Source: Nostoc linckia NIES-25
GTDB taxonomy: Bacteria; Cyanobacteriota; Cyanobacteriia; Cyanobacteriales; Nostocaceae
DNA length: 64,000 nucleotides
Reading direction: 5' to 3'
Assembly (NCBI RefSeq): GCF_002368035.1
Contig: NZ_AP018222.1
Location: 5,850,738-5,914,737, forward strand
Each line of letters opens with the position of its first letter. Position 1 is the stretch's first letter. The notes under the pieces are model-generated. The model ran no database searches and had not been told where the DNA came from. It was given only the letters and a program-made list of their open reading frames with translations. The position numbers were made by a program, and so were the translations under genes. This document shows, in pieces, positions 18,755 through 27,835 of this stretch.

Positions 18755-18985
18755 ATGAGTGAAACTGCCGAAAAACTTAAACTCGAACTTTCTCAGCTTT
18801 CTGCAAAAGAACGTGCTGAAATAGCCTACTTTTTAATTCATTCTCTAGATGAGGATACAGATGATAATCTAGAAACTGCTTGGGATAATGAATTAACCGA
18901 ACGATTGGAGGATATTAATCGTAAAACAGCTATTGGAGAAGCATCATCTCAAGTTTTTTCTGAGTTACGAGAAAAGTATTTGTGA
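18755..18985 (+). CDS. Antitoxin of a ParE/RelE-type module (putative addiction module component family)
   Basis: This is an acidic protein of 76 residues from the ATG at 18755, which has GGAAAG 9 nt upstream; a GTG at 18728 would add nine residues. LSQLSAKERAEIAYFLIHSLDE is the typical helical N-terminal motif of the TIGR02574-like addiction module antitoxins. It should bind and neutralise the toxin encoded immediately downstream and repress their shared promoter. The two genes overlap by four bases (GTGA), indicating translational coupling. It sits next to the xisI remnant in a short AT-rich island of accessory genes. Confidence 0.85.
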   Translation: MSETAEKLKLELSQLSAKERAEIAYFLIHSLDEDTDDNLETAWDNELTERLEDINRKTAIGEASSQVFSELREKYL

Positions 18986-19290
18986 AGTTTATTGTTATTC
19001 ACACCGAAGCGCGAAAGGAGCTTGATGCTGCAATAGCTTACTATGAAGCTCAAAAAGTCGGCTTGGGATTAGATTTACTGTCTGAAGTGGAAAAAGCTGT
19101 AATGAGAATTCAGCAAAATCCTAATTTAGGAACTCCATATAAAATTCAAGGAATACGTCGTCATACTATTCAAAGTTTTCCCTATTTGATTTTTTATACT
19201 GAGCTTGAAGAGGTGATTTGGGTTATTGCCATCGCGCATGGTAAGCGCAAACCGAATTACTGGAAACAAAGAAATATCGAAATTGAATAA
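18982..19290 (+). CDS. ParE/RelE-family toxin
   Basis: This is a basic protein of 102 residues. Its order EARKELDAAIAYYEAQKVGLG, PYKIQGIRRHTIQSFPYLIFYTE and IWVIAIAHGKRKPNYW is that of the ParE branch of the RelE/ParE superfamily, toxins that block gyrase or cleave mRNA. The start is the GTG that overlaps the antitoxin stop. The C-terminal H-x-K-R-x-P-x-Y-W motif is intact, so the module is probably functional. The RelE catalytic set cannot be confirmed, so gyrase poisoning (ParE-like) is more likely than ribosome-dependent cleavage. Confidence 0.87.
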   Translation: MKFIVIHTEARKELDAAIAYYEAQKVGLGLDLLSEVEKAVMRIQQNPNLGTPYKIQGIRRHTIQSFPYLIFYTELEEVIWVIAIAHGKRKPNYWKQRNIEIE

Positions 19291-19358
19291 AAAATTTTAA
19301 AGGTAGAGGAATTAACTCTTGAAACTCTCCTACCTCTAGAGCATAATCAAATTCCGAT

Positions 19359-20174
19359 CTAGTTTTCTTCTTTAACAGCACTTTCATGCCACTTACTTAA
19401 TATAAAATCAGATAAAGTACTCAGACTAACAAAAATCAATACACCCAACCCAGTTGTCAAAAATAGTGCTGCAAACATCCGAGGAATTTGTAAGTTGTAG
19501 CTAGATATCAAAATCCGGTAAGCAATACCCGATTTCGCCCCACCAGTCCCGGCGACAAATTCCGCAACAATGGCACCAATTAATGCTAAACCACCGCTGA
19601 TTTTTAACCCGCCTAAAAAGTAAGGCATGGCACTAGGTAAACGGAGATATAGTAATGTTTGCCAGCGAGAAGCTTTGTAAAGTTGAAATAAGTTGAGCAA
19701 CTTGCGGTCAACGCTGTTGAGTCCTAATGTAGTGTTAGAAACGATAGGGAAAAAGGCAACTATCCAAGCACAAACTACCAAAGCGGCGAAGGTGTTATTT
19801 TTCAGCCAAAGAATTATTAAAGGTGCGATCGCTACTATGGGAGTTGTTTGTAAAATTACCGCATAGGGAAATAAACTGCGTTCAATCCATTTACTTTGAG
19901 CAAACAAAATCGCTATTAATAAACCGGAAATCGCCGCTGCAATAAAGGCAACGAGTGTGATTTGCAGTGTAATTAATAATGATGGAAAAAGCTCATTCCA
20001 GTCACTAATTAAGGTTTGAAATACTAATATTGGTCCTGGGAGGATATAAGGAGGTAAATGCATTACCCGCACCAAAATATTCCATAAAAATAATACTACA
20101 ATACCAACTGCGATCGGTGCAAAAATATCAGCAGAAATTAATTTTTCTAGTATTTTATTTGATTTTTTAAACAT
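19359..20174 (-). CDS. NitT/TauT-type ABC transporter permease
   Basis: This is a 271-residue inner-membrane subunit with about six membrane segments. The EAA-like coupling loop (LLNLFQLYKASRWQTLLYLRLP) is that of SsuC/TauC/ThiX-like permeases. It is the last gene of a leftward set: binding protein, ATPase, permease. These together should import a small organic molecule. The gap to the ATPase gene holds a large GC-rich palindrome. The neighbouring URC-type operon suggests a pyrimidine or related heterocycle as substrate; this is inference from position only. Confidence 0.9.
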   Translation of the reverse strand: MFKKSNKILEKLISADIFAPIAVGIVVLFLWNILVRVMHLPPYILPGPILVFQTLISDWNELFPSLLITLQITLVAFIAAAISGLLIAILFAQSKWIERSLFPYAVILQTTPIVAIAPLIILWLKNNTFAALVVCAWIVAFFPIVSNTTLGLNSVDRKLLNLFQLYKASRWQTLLYLRLPSAMPYFLGGLKISGGLALIGAIVAEFVAGTGGAKSGIAYRILISSYNLQIPRMFAALFLTTGLGVLIFVSLSTLSDFILSKWHESAVKEEN

Positions 20175-20215
20175 TATTTTTAGCTACGTTTAAATAAAAA
20201 ACATCCAATTATTTC

Positions 20216-20275
20216 TTGTGGGGTGGGCGTCTCGCCCGCCCATAATTACGGGCGGGCAAGATGCCCACCCCACAA
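20216..20275. repeat. Large GC-rich interrupted palindrome
   Basis: TTGTGGGGTGGGC...GCCCGCCC is mirrored by GGGCGGGC...GCCCACCCCACAA around an 8-nt centre, with short unpaired bulges. It can form a very stable cruciform or hairpin. It lies between the ATPase and permease genes of one transporter, where it could act as an mRNA-stability or attenuation element. The same kind of palindrome is a dispersed repeat in cyanobacterial genomes. Confidence 0.75.
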
Positions 20276-20353
20276 TATTGAATCATTTATTTTTTGTAAA
20301 TCACTTATTAAAAGTCTCTCTGTTTATACATAGAGTATTCAGAATTCTAAATT

Positions 20354-21106
20354 TTAACTCATAGCTTGGGCTAAATGCAGAGAAATTTCACGGCAATATT
20401 GGTTATATACCGATGATGTACGAAAGTCATCGTCGCGGGGATAGGAAGCATCAATTTTTATATCTGCTACGATACGTCCGGGACTTGTCCCCATTACTAG
20501 CACCCGATTTGATAAATAGACTGCTTCGTAAATATTGTGGGTGACAAAAACCACTGTCCAGTGCTGTTGACACCATAAATCGAGTAAATCGCTATTGAGT
20601 TTACTCCGAGTAATTTCATCTAATGCCCCAAATGGTTCATCCATTAACAAGACATTTGGCTGAGTTACTAATGCCCTAGCAATTGATACCCGCATTTTCA
20701 TCCCACCAGATAATTCGCGGGGATAGTTTTCTTCAAAACCTTCTAATCCTACCAGCGTTAATGTCTGCTGCACCAATTTTTGACTATCTTTTTTAGACAT
20801 TCCCGCCAACTTTAGTGGTAAGCGTATATTCTCCCAAACATTTGCCCAAGGCATGAGGGCAGCATCTTGAAAAACAAAAGCCAATTTTTTTGCTTGCTGA
20901 GTTATGCCCCAGTCAATACTACCAGAACTCATAAGTCCCAGTCCGGCAATCAAGCGCAGTACTGTGCTTTTACCGCAACCAGAAGGGCCAACTAAACTAA
21001 CGAATTGTGCCTCTGGAATTGCTAAATTCAAGTCTTGCAGGGCAACAGTACCATTGGCGTAGACTTTGCTAATGTGACTGAGTGTGATAATGGGACGGTT
21101 ACTCAT
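20354..21106 (-). CDS. NitT/TauT-type ABC transporter ATP-binding protein
   Basis: This 250-residue ABC ATPase has Walker A GPSGCGKST, signature LSGGMKMRV, Walker B VLLMDEPFGALDE and H-loop VVFVTHNIYEAV. It resembles SsuB/TauB/ThiZ/NrtD-type ATPases that power uptake of sulfonates, nitrate or pyrimidine precursors. The start ATG at 21106 gives a standard N-terminus (ITLSHISKVY). It belongs with the permease downstream and the binding protein upstream. The repeat-bearing gaps between the three genes are longer than usual for an operon. Confidence 0.92.
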   Translation of the reverse strand: MSNRPIITLSHISKVYANGTVALQDLNLAIPEAQFVSLVGPSGCGKSTVLRLIAGLGLMSSGSIDWGITQQAKKLAFVFQDAALMPWANVWENIRLPLKLAGMSKKDSQKLVQQTLTLVGLEGFEENYPRELSGGMKMRVSIARALVTQPNVLLMDEPFGALDEITRSKLNSDLLDLWCQQHWTVVFVTHNIYEAVYLSNRVLVMGTSPGRIVADIKIDASYPRDDDFRTSSVYNQYCREISLHLAQAMS

Positions 21107-21253
21107 GCAAAAAGTTTGGAGAATAACAGCGATCGCTCACCTGATTTTAGATTCTAAATTTTAGATTTTGGATTGAATATTACAAATTTAAACAGGTTGC
21201 AAGCCCCCGAATCATATGTAAAATAAATCTAAAACCCAAAACCCAAAATTGAT

Positions 21254-22318
21254 TCACTTCTTGTAATAGCCTACCCCTTTATTCACAAATTGCAAGGTGT
21301 ACGCTTCTTTATAATTAACGTTGGGTTGGGAAATCTTAGTATTAACCATACTATCGAAGAGTGATTTCCATTTTTCGTCGCTCATTGCTCCGATACCTTG
21401 TTTTTCTGCTATGTCAGAAAGAATGATTCCATATTCATTGAGCTTTTGAATACTATAAGCTAGTTGCTCATCTGTCATTTCTGGATTATCTTTTTTAATC
21501 AGTTGATTCCCTAGTTGGGGATTTTCTAAATAGCTATACCAACCTTTGATGGAAGCATCAACAAATCGCTGCACTAAATCAGGATTTTTTTCTACAAGTT
21601 CTTTTTTAGTTTCAATAGTGGTTGCGTATGGTTGATAACCATAATCTGCTAATAAAAATACCACTGGTGCAAAACCACCCTGCTTTTGAATGGCAAAGGG
21701 TTCAGATGTAACATAACCTTGTTGGGCTGAGTTTTTGTCAGTTAAAAAAGGAGCCGGATTAAAATTGTAAGGACGTTTTTGATCGTCGGTAAAACCATAC
21801 TTTGCTTCCAGTAAAGGCCAATAGGTAATATTGGCAGAAGCAGAGACATAAATCGGTTTGCCTTTAAGGTCGCCAAGGGTTTTAATTGCTGTGTTGGGAT
21901 GGGCGATGAGACACCAAGGATCTTTTTGAAAAATTGCTGCGACTGTGATTTTGGGAATACCCTGTGCAATGGCATTCACGGCATCAATGCCGTAACCCAT
22001 AAAGAAATCTACCGCACCCCCCATCAACAATTGAGTACCACTACCTACCTGGGGGCCGCCCATTTTGATAGTGACATCTAAACCGTAGTCTTTGTAAATA
22101 CCAGTGGCGATCGCCTGGTAGAATCCCCCGTGTTCTGCTTGTGCTATCCAGTTTGTACCGAATGTCACTTTGTCCAACCCAGAACTTTTCGTTGGCGGTT
22201 GGTTGTTGTTAGTACAAGCTGCAATTAAGCTGCTAGCAATACAGATAGAACCGTATTGAACAAAATCACGGCGAGTGAGGCGATGATTTGTTGCTGATGA
22301 GGGTGAAGACGGATTCAT
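21254..22318 (-). CDS. NMT1/THI5-like ABC transporter substrate-binding lipoprotein
   Basis: This is a 354-residue exported protein. The N-terminus has a twin-arginine motif (LTRRDFVQYG) followed by a lipobox ending LIAAC at about residue 35, so it is probably a Tat-exported lipoprotein. The mature part (VTFGTNWIAQAEHGGFYQA, GIYKDYGLDVTIKMGGPQVG) matches the NMT1/THI5-like family, whose members bind pyrimidine precursors such as formylaminopyrimidine. I see no TPP riboswitch upstream, which argues against a thiamin-specific role. Divergence from the URC-type operon points to uptake of uracil or a related pyrimidine. Confidence 0.87.
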   Translation of the reverse strand: MNPSSPSSATNHRLTRRDFVQYGSICIASSLIAACTNNNQPPTKSSGLDKVTFGTNWIAQAEHGGFYQAIATGIYKDYGLDVTIKMGGPQVGSGTQLLMGGAVDFFMGYGIDAVNAIAQGIPKITVAAIFQKDPWCLIAHPNTAIKTLGDLKGKPIYVSASANITYWPLLEAKYGFTDDQKRPYNFNPAPFLTDKNSAQQGYVTSEPFAIQKQGGFAPVVFLLADYGYQPYATTIETKKELVEKNPDLVQRFVDASIKGWYSYLENPQLGNQLIKKDNPEMTDEQLAYSIQKLNEYGIILSDIAEKQGIGAMSDEKWKSLFDSMVNTKISQPNVNYKEAYTLQFVNKGVGYYKK

Positions 22319-22339
22319 AAAAAAGTATGATGCTCTCTC

Positions 22340-22822
22340 CTATCTACCGTCGTAACTCAATCTATACGTACATTCTAGAATCAATTTTTGATTCACCAAA
22401 GAATAGGGTTGAATCTCAAGAGCGCGTTTAAAAGCGCGGATTGCCTCACCATACCTTCCTAGTGCTGCATAACATAAGCCCATGCCATGAAGGGCACCAA
22501 AATGTATTGGATTTATCTGCACAACCATCTGACAATCTGCCAGAGATTTTTGATAATCGCCAATGCTGTAATAAAGAAAAGCTCGCCGGTTCCAAGCTTC
22601 GGCAAAATCTGGCTGTTCTCTAAGAAGTTCCGTCAGTGCTGTTTCAGCTTCAGTAATTTCGCCCGCGTCCAGTAATTTTTGACTGCGATCGATCCTTTCT
22701 AGCCCATAGATTCCCTTTTGCTGAAACCAGATTCGCCAGATTTTTCTGGTTGCCTGTTCGCGGACTGTAGCATCGGGATTTTTTAACTCTTCAAGTAAGG
22801 AATTGATTGATAAAGAATCCAT
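22340..22822 (-). CDS. Tetratricopeptide repeat protein
   Basis: This 160-residue protein has an N-terminal helix pair resembling a HEAT/armadillo-like start (LLEELKNPDATVREQATRKI) and about three TPR units from residue 45 (AETALTELLREQPDFAEAWN, YQKSLADCQMVVQINPIHFG, YGEAIRAFKRALEIQPYSLV). TPR domains mediate protein contacts, and no partner can be named. It lies 21 bp upstream of the binding-protein gene on the same strand and so may be the first gene of the transporter operon, opposite the divergent URC-type operon. Confidence 0.85.
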   Translation of the reverse strand: MDSLSINSLLEELKNPDATVREQATRKIWRIWFQQKGIYGLERIDRSQKLLDAGEITEAETALTELLREQPDFAEAWNRRAFLYYSIGDYQKSLADCQMVVQINPIHFGALHGMGLCYAALGRYGEAIRAFKRALEIQPYSLVNQKLILECTYRLSYDGR

Positions 22823-23105
22823 GAATTTGAGATCGGTGAATATACCTTTATTTTTACTTTCTCACAAAAATTAACGTCTCAAACATTTTTAAAGTCATCT
22901 TTAAATTTACGGAGATTAATTGCTATTTATGAAATTTCTGTGTTATTTTTTGTATTCGACATGACTAATGCCAAACTCGATATTGAAACTCATAACTGCT
23001 TGTTGGTAGGGATGTCACGCTTTTAAAAATAAAAACTAACTATAGGTAGTTGACAATTCCTTAGTAACTAATAGTTCATAAAAACATTACAAAAAATTCC
23101 CGACT

Positions 23106-24365
23106 ATGCCAAAGCAAAACGACGTTTCCAGGCATATTGTTCTTACTTCCCATCCTAGTAGCTTTGGCCCTAAGCCAGTTCCCATTCAATGGGGGGCGGA
23201 CGATCCCATGCAAAGGGGGCCGATTATTGCCACGCTGACCAAGCAAGGACATCGCAACGTCATTGGGACTCATTCTGGGAGTTATGCGATTTATCGCGCT
23301 CTAGCAGTGGCTAGCGGTGCTTTGCAGTCAGACCGGAGAGCCGATTTGACAAATACATCTCCAGTAGAGCATATCGGCCCTTACCCCAGTTGGTTTGATG
23401 CCGAGAAGATAGTATCTCTCGATCCCTTTGGGGCGATGCCATCTGAGGTATTTTCATCCTATTACCAACAGGGGTATGATATTCGTCCCACCATCGCCAT
23501 CACGAAAGCTCACATTAATATGCCGGAACTGCAAGATGCAATAGAAAAAGGGCGCTTGCAGGTAGATGGCAAAATTATGAAATCAGGTGGCGATTTAGTT
23601 GTCATTAAAGCCGCCATTGAACCAGTTTGGTATTTACCAGGAATTGCCAAGCGTTTTGGCATTTCAGAGGCGCAATTGCGCCGTGCTTTATTTGAACAAA
23701 CTGGCGGGATGTTTCCGGAATTGGTGACGCGTTCGGATTTGGAGGTATTTTTGCCGCCAATTGGAGGCGTAACAGTGTATATTGTCGGCGATATTGCTGC
23801 GATCGCCGATCCCAATAAACCCGTAGCCGTGCGAGTTCATGATGAGTGCAACGGTTCTGACGTATTTGGCTCAGATATTTGCACCTGTCGTCCCTACTTG
23901 GTACATGGAATTGAAGTATGCGTTCAAACCGCACAGTCAGGCGGCGCCGGTGTAATTATTTATTGTCGTAAAGAAGGTCGCGCCTTAGGAGAGGTAACGA
24001 AATTCTTAGTATACAACGCCAGGAAGCGTCAAGAAGGAGGCGATCGCGCTGATGCCTATTTTGCCCGCACCGAATGTGTCGCCGGAGTCGAAGACATGCG
24101 CTTCCAAGAATTGATGCCAGATGTCTTACATTGGCTCGGCATCACTCGCATTGACCGCATGGTGTCCATGAGTAATATGAAATATAATGCCATCACCCAA
24201 GCGGGAATTGAGATTGTAGAAAGAATACCCATCCCAGAAGATTTAATTCCCCAAGATGCACGCGTAGAAATTGAGGCGAAAAAAGCCGCTGGATATTACA
24301 CCACAGGCGATGTATTAGATGCTGATGGCTTGGCTGACGTGAAAGGGCGAGGCTTGGTAGAGTAG
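23106..24365 (+). CDS. GTP cyclohydrolase II homologue of the URC1 type
   Basis: This 419-residue protein has a unique N-terminal part of about 215 residues and a C-terminal GTP cyclohydrolase II domain. The zinc cysteines C248, C259 and C261 keep the spacing seen in E. coli RibA. YCRKEGRALGEVTKF is the substrate-loop segment, with changes from the canonical EGRGIGL. The long N-terminus and the next two genes fit the uracil catabolism protein Urc1 of yeast, a GTP cyclohydrolase II homologue, rather than riboflavin synthesis. It is the first gene of a probable operon with the DUF1688 and uracil phosphoribosyltransferase genes. Confidence 0.87.
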   Translation: MPKQNDVSRHIVLTSHPSSFGPKPVPIQWGADDPMQRGPIIATLTKQGHRNVIGTHSGSYAIYRALAVASGALQSDRRADLTNTSPVEHIGPYPSWFDAEKIVSLDPFGAMPSEVFSSYYQQGYDIRPTIAITKAHINMPELQDAIEKGRLQVDGKIMKSGGDLVVIKAAIEPVWYLPGIAKRFGISEAQLRRALFEQTGGMFPELVTRSDLEVFLPPIGGVTVYIVGDIAAIADPNKPVAVRVHDECNGSDVFGSDICTCRPYLVHGIEVCVQTAQSGGAGVIIYCRKEGRALGEVTKFLVYNARKRQEGGDRADAYFARTECVAGVEDMRFQELMPDVLHWLGITRIDRMVSMSNMKYNAITQAGIEIVERIPIPEDLIPQDARVEIEAKKAAGYYTTGDVLDADGLADVKGRGLVE

Positions 24366-24481
24366 GGAGAAATCAATTCAAAATTCAAAACTTGTACTGA
24401 GCTTGTCTTGAGCGTAGCCGAAGTATTCAAAATTAAAGAACTTTTGCCTTCTGCCTTATTTTTCCCAATGACCAATGACCA

Positions 24482-25690
24482 ATGACTAATAAACTAATTA
24501 CATATCTTCGTTCCCCAGTGGCGATTCGGGAACGATGCGGGCAACTGTTTGCACTGGTAAATGAGGGAAAATCGCGTTATTTTAATTGCGATTTGACGAA
24601 GTTGACAAAGGTTGCAGATTATGTGGTTGAAGTCATGCGTTGTGATTACCCAGATTTGCAAATTCCATTTCATAGCCGTTGGCGACATTTTGAGGCTGGG
24701 GGTGTAGCGCGTTTAGCTGTGTTGGATACTCAGTTGGCGGGACTAACACCTCTAGAAAAAGCTGCTGCTAAGTTTGATTTGGCAATTGTTAGTGTATTGT
24801 TGGATGCGGGTGCGGGGAACAATTGGCGTTATCACGAACAAGAAACTGGGTTAAAATTGGGGCGATCGGAAGGGTTAGCTGTAGCCAGTTTTCAAATGTT
24901 TTGTGAAGGCGCTTTTTCCAGCCATAATTTGCCCCAAGTAGATGCTCAAAAATTGCAAGCATTCACAGAAGCAGAACTCGCTACAGCTTTTCAGGTAAAT
25001 GCAGAAAATCCTCTCGTGGGAATTTCTGGGCGCTTGAAACTATTGCAAAAATTAGGACAAGCTGTAGTTTCTTCGCCTAATTTGTTTGGTAACGAAAACC
25101 CTCGTCCAGGGAATTTGGTAAATTATCTTTTGGGTAAATCTGAAAATGGACAGTTAGCAGCTGCAACAGTTTTTAGTGCAGTTTTAGAAGGATTTAGTGA
25201 AATTTGGCCTGGAAGATTAGAAGTTGCTGGGGTAAATTTGGGAGATGTTTGGCGACATCCAGCTGTTAGCGATGATGGCTCAGTACCTTTTCACAAGTTA
25301 TCTCAATGGCTGACATACTCTTTATTAGAACCACTACAAGAACTCGGTTTAATAATTACTGGTTTAGATGCCCTAACAGGATTACCAGAATATCGAAATG
25401 GGGGATTGTGTATTGATTTGGGACTTGTTGGTGTTAAAGACTTAGAGATTTGGCGATCGCCTCATTCAGTAGCATCGGAAGTTATAGTTGAATGGCGTGC
25501 TTTGACGGTGATTCTCTTAGATTATATTGCCGCTACAGTGCGCGAAAAGTTGCATATGACTGCCGAAGAAATGCCATTAGTGAAAATTCTCCAAGGTGGA
25601 ACATGGACGGCTGGGCGAAAAATTGCCGCTGAACTCAGAACAGGTGGTACATCACCTATCCAAATAGATAGTGATGGAACAGTATTTTAA
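24482..25690 (+). CDS. DUF1688 protein (URC4-like, pyrimidine degradation)
   Basis: This 402-residue cytoplasmic protein recognisably belongs to DUF1688, with SRWRHFEAGG, LVSVLLDAGAGNNWRY-type and GLAVASFQMFCEGAFS segments. Its yeast counterpart Urc4 is required for uracil degradation through a ribosylated intermediate; the chemical step was not established to my knowledge. The ATG at 24482 lies in a tandem CCAATGA repeat, so the start codon itself is repeat-derived. It follows the URC1-like gene by about 116 bp and precedes upp by about 73 bp, all on one strand. Confidence 0.87.
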   Translation: MTNKLITYLRSPVAIRERCGQLFALVNEGKSRYFNCDLTKLTKVADYVVEVMRCDYPDLQIPFHSRWRHFEAGGVARLAVLDTQLAGLTPLEKAAAKFDLAIVSVLLDAGAGNNWRYHEQETGLKLGRSEGLAVASFQMFCEGAFSSHNLPQVDAQKLQAFTEAELATAFQVNAENPLVGISGRLKLLQKLGQAVVSSPNLFGNENPRPGNLVNYLLGKSENGQLAAATVFSAVLEGFSEIWPGRLEVAGVNLGDVWRHPAVSDDGSVPFHKLSQWLTYSLLEPLQELGLIITGLDALTGLPEYRNGGLCIDLGLVGVKDLEIWRSPHSVASEVIVEWRALTVILLDYIAATVREKLHMTAEEMPLVKILQGGTWTAGRKIAAELRTGGTSPIQIDSDGTVF

Positions 25691-25763
25691 CTATCAAATT
25701 TTATCGCAAGTAGCTATAGCAATCGTTGATTGTTAACCGTGGACAGTCAACAAACTACAAAAT

Positions 25764-26399
25764 ATGCACAACCAAGTAACATTAATTCAACATCCCTTGA
25801 TTCAGCACAAACTAACGCTGATGCGGAAAGCTGAAACTAGCACCACGAAATTTCGCACCCTCCTCAAAGAAATTAGCCTGTTATTGGCTTATGAAGTCAC
25901 GCGAGATTTACCGCTGAAATCCGAACAAATTCAAACACCATTAGCTTCAATGAATGCACCAATGCTGGCTCCCGATAAAAAATTGGTGTTAGTCTCTGTG
26001 ATGCGTGCAGGACAAGGAATTTTGGATGGGATGTTAGAGTTAATACCATCAGCAAGGGTGGGGCATATTGGTTTATATCGTGACCCCAAGACTCTAATTC
26101 CTATTGAGTATTATTTCAAAGTTCCTCATGATGTTGACAAGCGCGATATGCTTGTGGTCGATCCAATGCTGGCTACTGGTAATTCAGCTGTGGCAGCTGT
26201 GGAACGCCTGAAATCAACTAATCCCCTATCAATTAAATTTGTCTGCTTACTTGCTGCACCGGAAGGTATTGAGCGTTTCTGCCAAGCTCATCCTGATGTA
26301 CCGCTCTATACTTCTGCCATTGATGACCATTTGGACGAGCATGGTTATATTATCCCAGGATTGGGAGATGCAGGCGATCGCTTGTTTGGTACAAAATAA
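25764..26399 (+). CDS. upp: Uracil phosphoribosyltransferase
   Basis: This 211-residue enzyme makes UMP from uracil and PRPP. The PRPP-binding motif is LVVDPMLATGNSAVAA, and the uracil-binding C-terminal stretch reads YIIPGLGDAGDRLFGTK. HPLIQHKLTLMRKAETSTTKFR at the N-terminus is diagnostic of Upp. Length is standard. In the URC route uracil phosphoribosyltransferase (Urc6 in yeast) provides the entry reaction, so its position as third gene of this operon fits degradation as well as salvage. Confidence 0.96.
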   Translation: MHNQVTLIQHPLIQHKLTLMRKAETSTTKFRTLLKEISLLLAYEVTRDLPLKSEQIQTPLASMNAPMLAPDKKLVLVSVMRAGQGILDGMLELIPSARVGHIGLYRDPKTLIPIEYYFKVPHDVDKRDMLVVDPMLATGNSAVAAVERLKSTNPLSIKFVCLLAAPEGIERFCQAHPDVPLYTSAIDDHLDEHGYIIPGLGDAGDRLFGTK

Positions 26400-26639
26400 C
26401 TAATTACTCATAGAGCCAAAGACGAACAAGTAGTAATTAAATACACATCCTTGATTAAGGAATTTTACACTTCTAGTATGTGGGATTGTTTCGCTGAAAA
26501 GTCATACTAAATACATTACATTGATAGACGAACTTAATTTAAAACATCGATACAATTCTCAGAATATTACCTGATATAGTATAATTCTCAAAACTCCTAC
26601 TTGGAGACTCTAAGAGTGAATATTCTACTTTAACTACTA

Positions 26640-26990
26640 ATGATACAACCTACTATTGGACAGCTAGAAACAGAATTATCAGACCAGGTTAAAAATTTAT
26701 ATAATGAAAAACTGGGACAGCCTCCTACCCAAATTATTTGCCATTTTTTTGATACCGAAATTGTAATTTCTTTAGAAAACTCTGTTACCCTCGTTGAAGA
26801 AACTCTACTTCAAGGAGGCTATGACAACTTAGCCGAACAAGTCCGATTATATTTAGATAAATTAATTAAACCACAATTGAAAAAAATAATAGAGCAAATT
26901 GTTGGCAAACCTGTCCTTGACTTGATGACGAATACAAATTTAGCAACAGGCCGTACTGGAATTATTGTTGTTTTAAAATCTATTACCTGA
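26640..26990 (+). CDS. DUF2294 domain protein
   Basis: This is a small 116-residue cytoplasmic protein resembling DUF2294 (IGQLETELSDQVKNLYNEKLGQPPTQI at the start, TGRTGIIVVLKS at the end). Function is unknown; members occur singly in cyanobacteria and firmicutes. There is no signal peptide or membrane segment. It is separated from upp by about 240 bp of AT-rich DNA and is not obviously part of that operon. Upstream TATAGTATAATTCT near 26575 could hold a -10 box. Confidence 0.72.
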   Translation: MIQPTIGQLETELSDQVKNLYNEKLGQPPTQIICHFFDTEIVISLENSVTLVEETLLQGGYDNLAEQVRLYLDKLIKPQLKKIIEQIVGKPVLDLMTNTNLATGRTGIIVVLKSIT

Positions 26991-27229
26991 AATGTATCTT
27001 CGAGTAAAACTTCAAAAATTTAACTGAATAAAAATTTTGTAAGTAAGTCGGTACAATAAAACCAAACTGTGTAAATAAAAGTAAACAAGCTCAAATCCTT
27101 TTCTCCCTGCTTTCTGCCCCCTGCCCCCTGCCTTATCCCAACGATAATTATTTACGCCGATATACTTACTCGCGTGTCAATTAGCCTTTCCAAAGCTGAG
27201 AGTTTGGTTACTCCCAGCTTGGAAAAAAC

Positions 27230-27835
27230 TTAACGACACTGACGATATTTGATGTGATAAACCAAACCACGATGGGCAAGGTCAAAGGAGTCAACAGTAG
27301 CCATCCCTTGACCACTGGCGGTAATTGCAGCATTCACCCGCATATTTACACTGTCGCCACAGCGCGACCAGACATCAGCCACAGTCACTAACTGGTCTCG
27401 AACGTTGTAGTCAGTTTCGCCGTTAAACACCCTAGAAAAAACAGGGCCGCGCTGACCAGCAAAAAAGTATTCGGCTCTGAGTCTGCCAATTGTGGAGGGA
27501 GCAACATACCCCCGATAATCAGCATCATATAGGGAAATTTGAAAGCCTTGCGGTACTTGAATCGGAATGCTCAAATTACAGCTTTTGCGTCTTTGTGCTG
27601 ACTTATTCCCCACAGCGATAAATTGATCGAATAGAATACTTAGCTCTTGACCATCAGGACTGACGTTGACGCTAGCAGAACCATCGGGGCAACCATTACC
27701 ACCATATTCTGCGCCTAAAATTTCAACTTTGTCGTTAGCAAGAGCCGGGCCTATGGAAGCCGTAATCAGTGTTGCCGCAGCTAAAAAAGCTTTAACAAAA
27801 TTAACACTTCTTTTCTGAAAAATTTGACTATTCAT
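27230..27835 (-). CDS. Exported DUF4360-like protein
   Basis: This is a 201-residue secreted protein. Residues 1-33 form a signal peptide (positive start, hydrophobic AFLAAATLITASIGP, cleavage near ALA-ND). The mature part has conserved Cys (GGNGCPDGSASV, RRKSCNLSIPI, WSRCGDSVNM, and a C-terminal YRQCR), probably forming two disulphides in a beta-rich fold. The arrangement matches DUF4360, a family of exported proteins of unknown function. It stands alone, with about 700 bp of AT-rich DNA upstream. Confidence 0.72.
   Translation of the reverse strand: MNSQIFQKRSVNFVKAFLAAATLITASIGPALANDKVEILGAEYGGNGCPDGSASVNVSPDGQELSILFDQFIAVGNKSAQRRKSCNLSIPIQVPQGFQISLYDADYRGYVAPSTIGRLRAEYFFAGQRGPVFSRVFNGETDYNVRDQLVTVADVWSRCGDSVNMRVNAAITASGQGMATVDSFDLAHRGLVYHIKYRQCR

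Noticed and set aside
22823..23105. TPP riboswitch upstream of the NMT1/THI5-like transporter
   Set aside because: I looked for the CTGAGA thi-box pattern and saw none in the divergent region.
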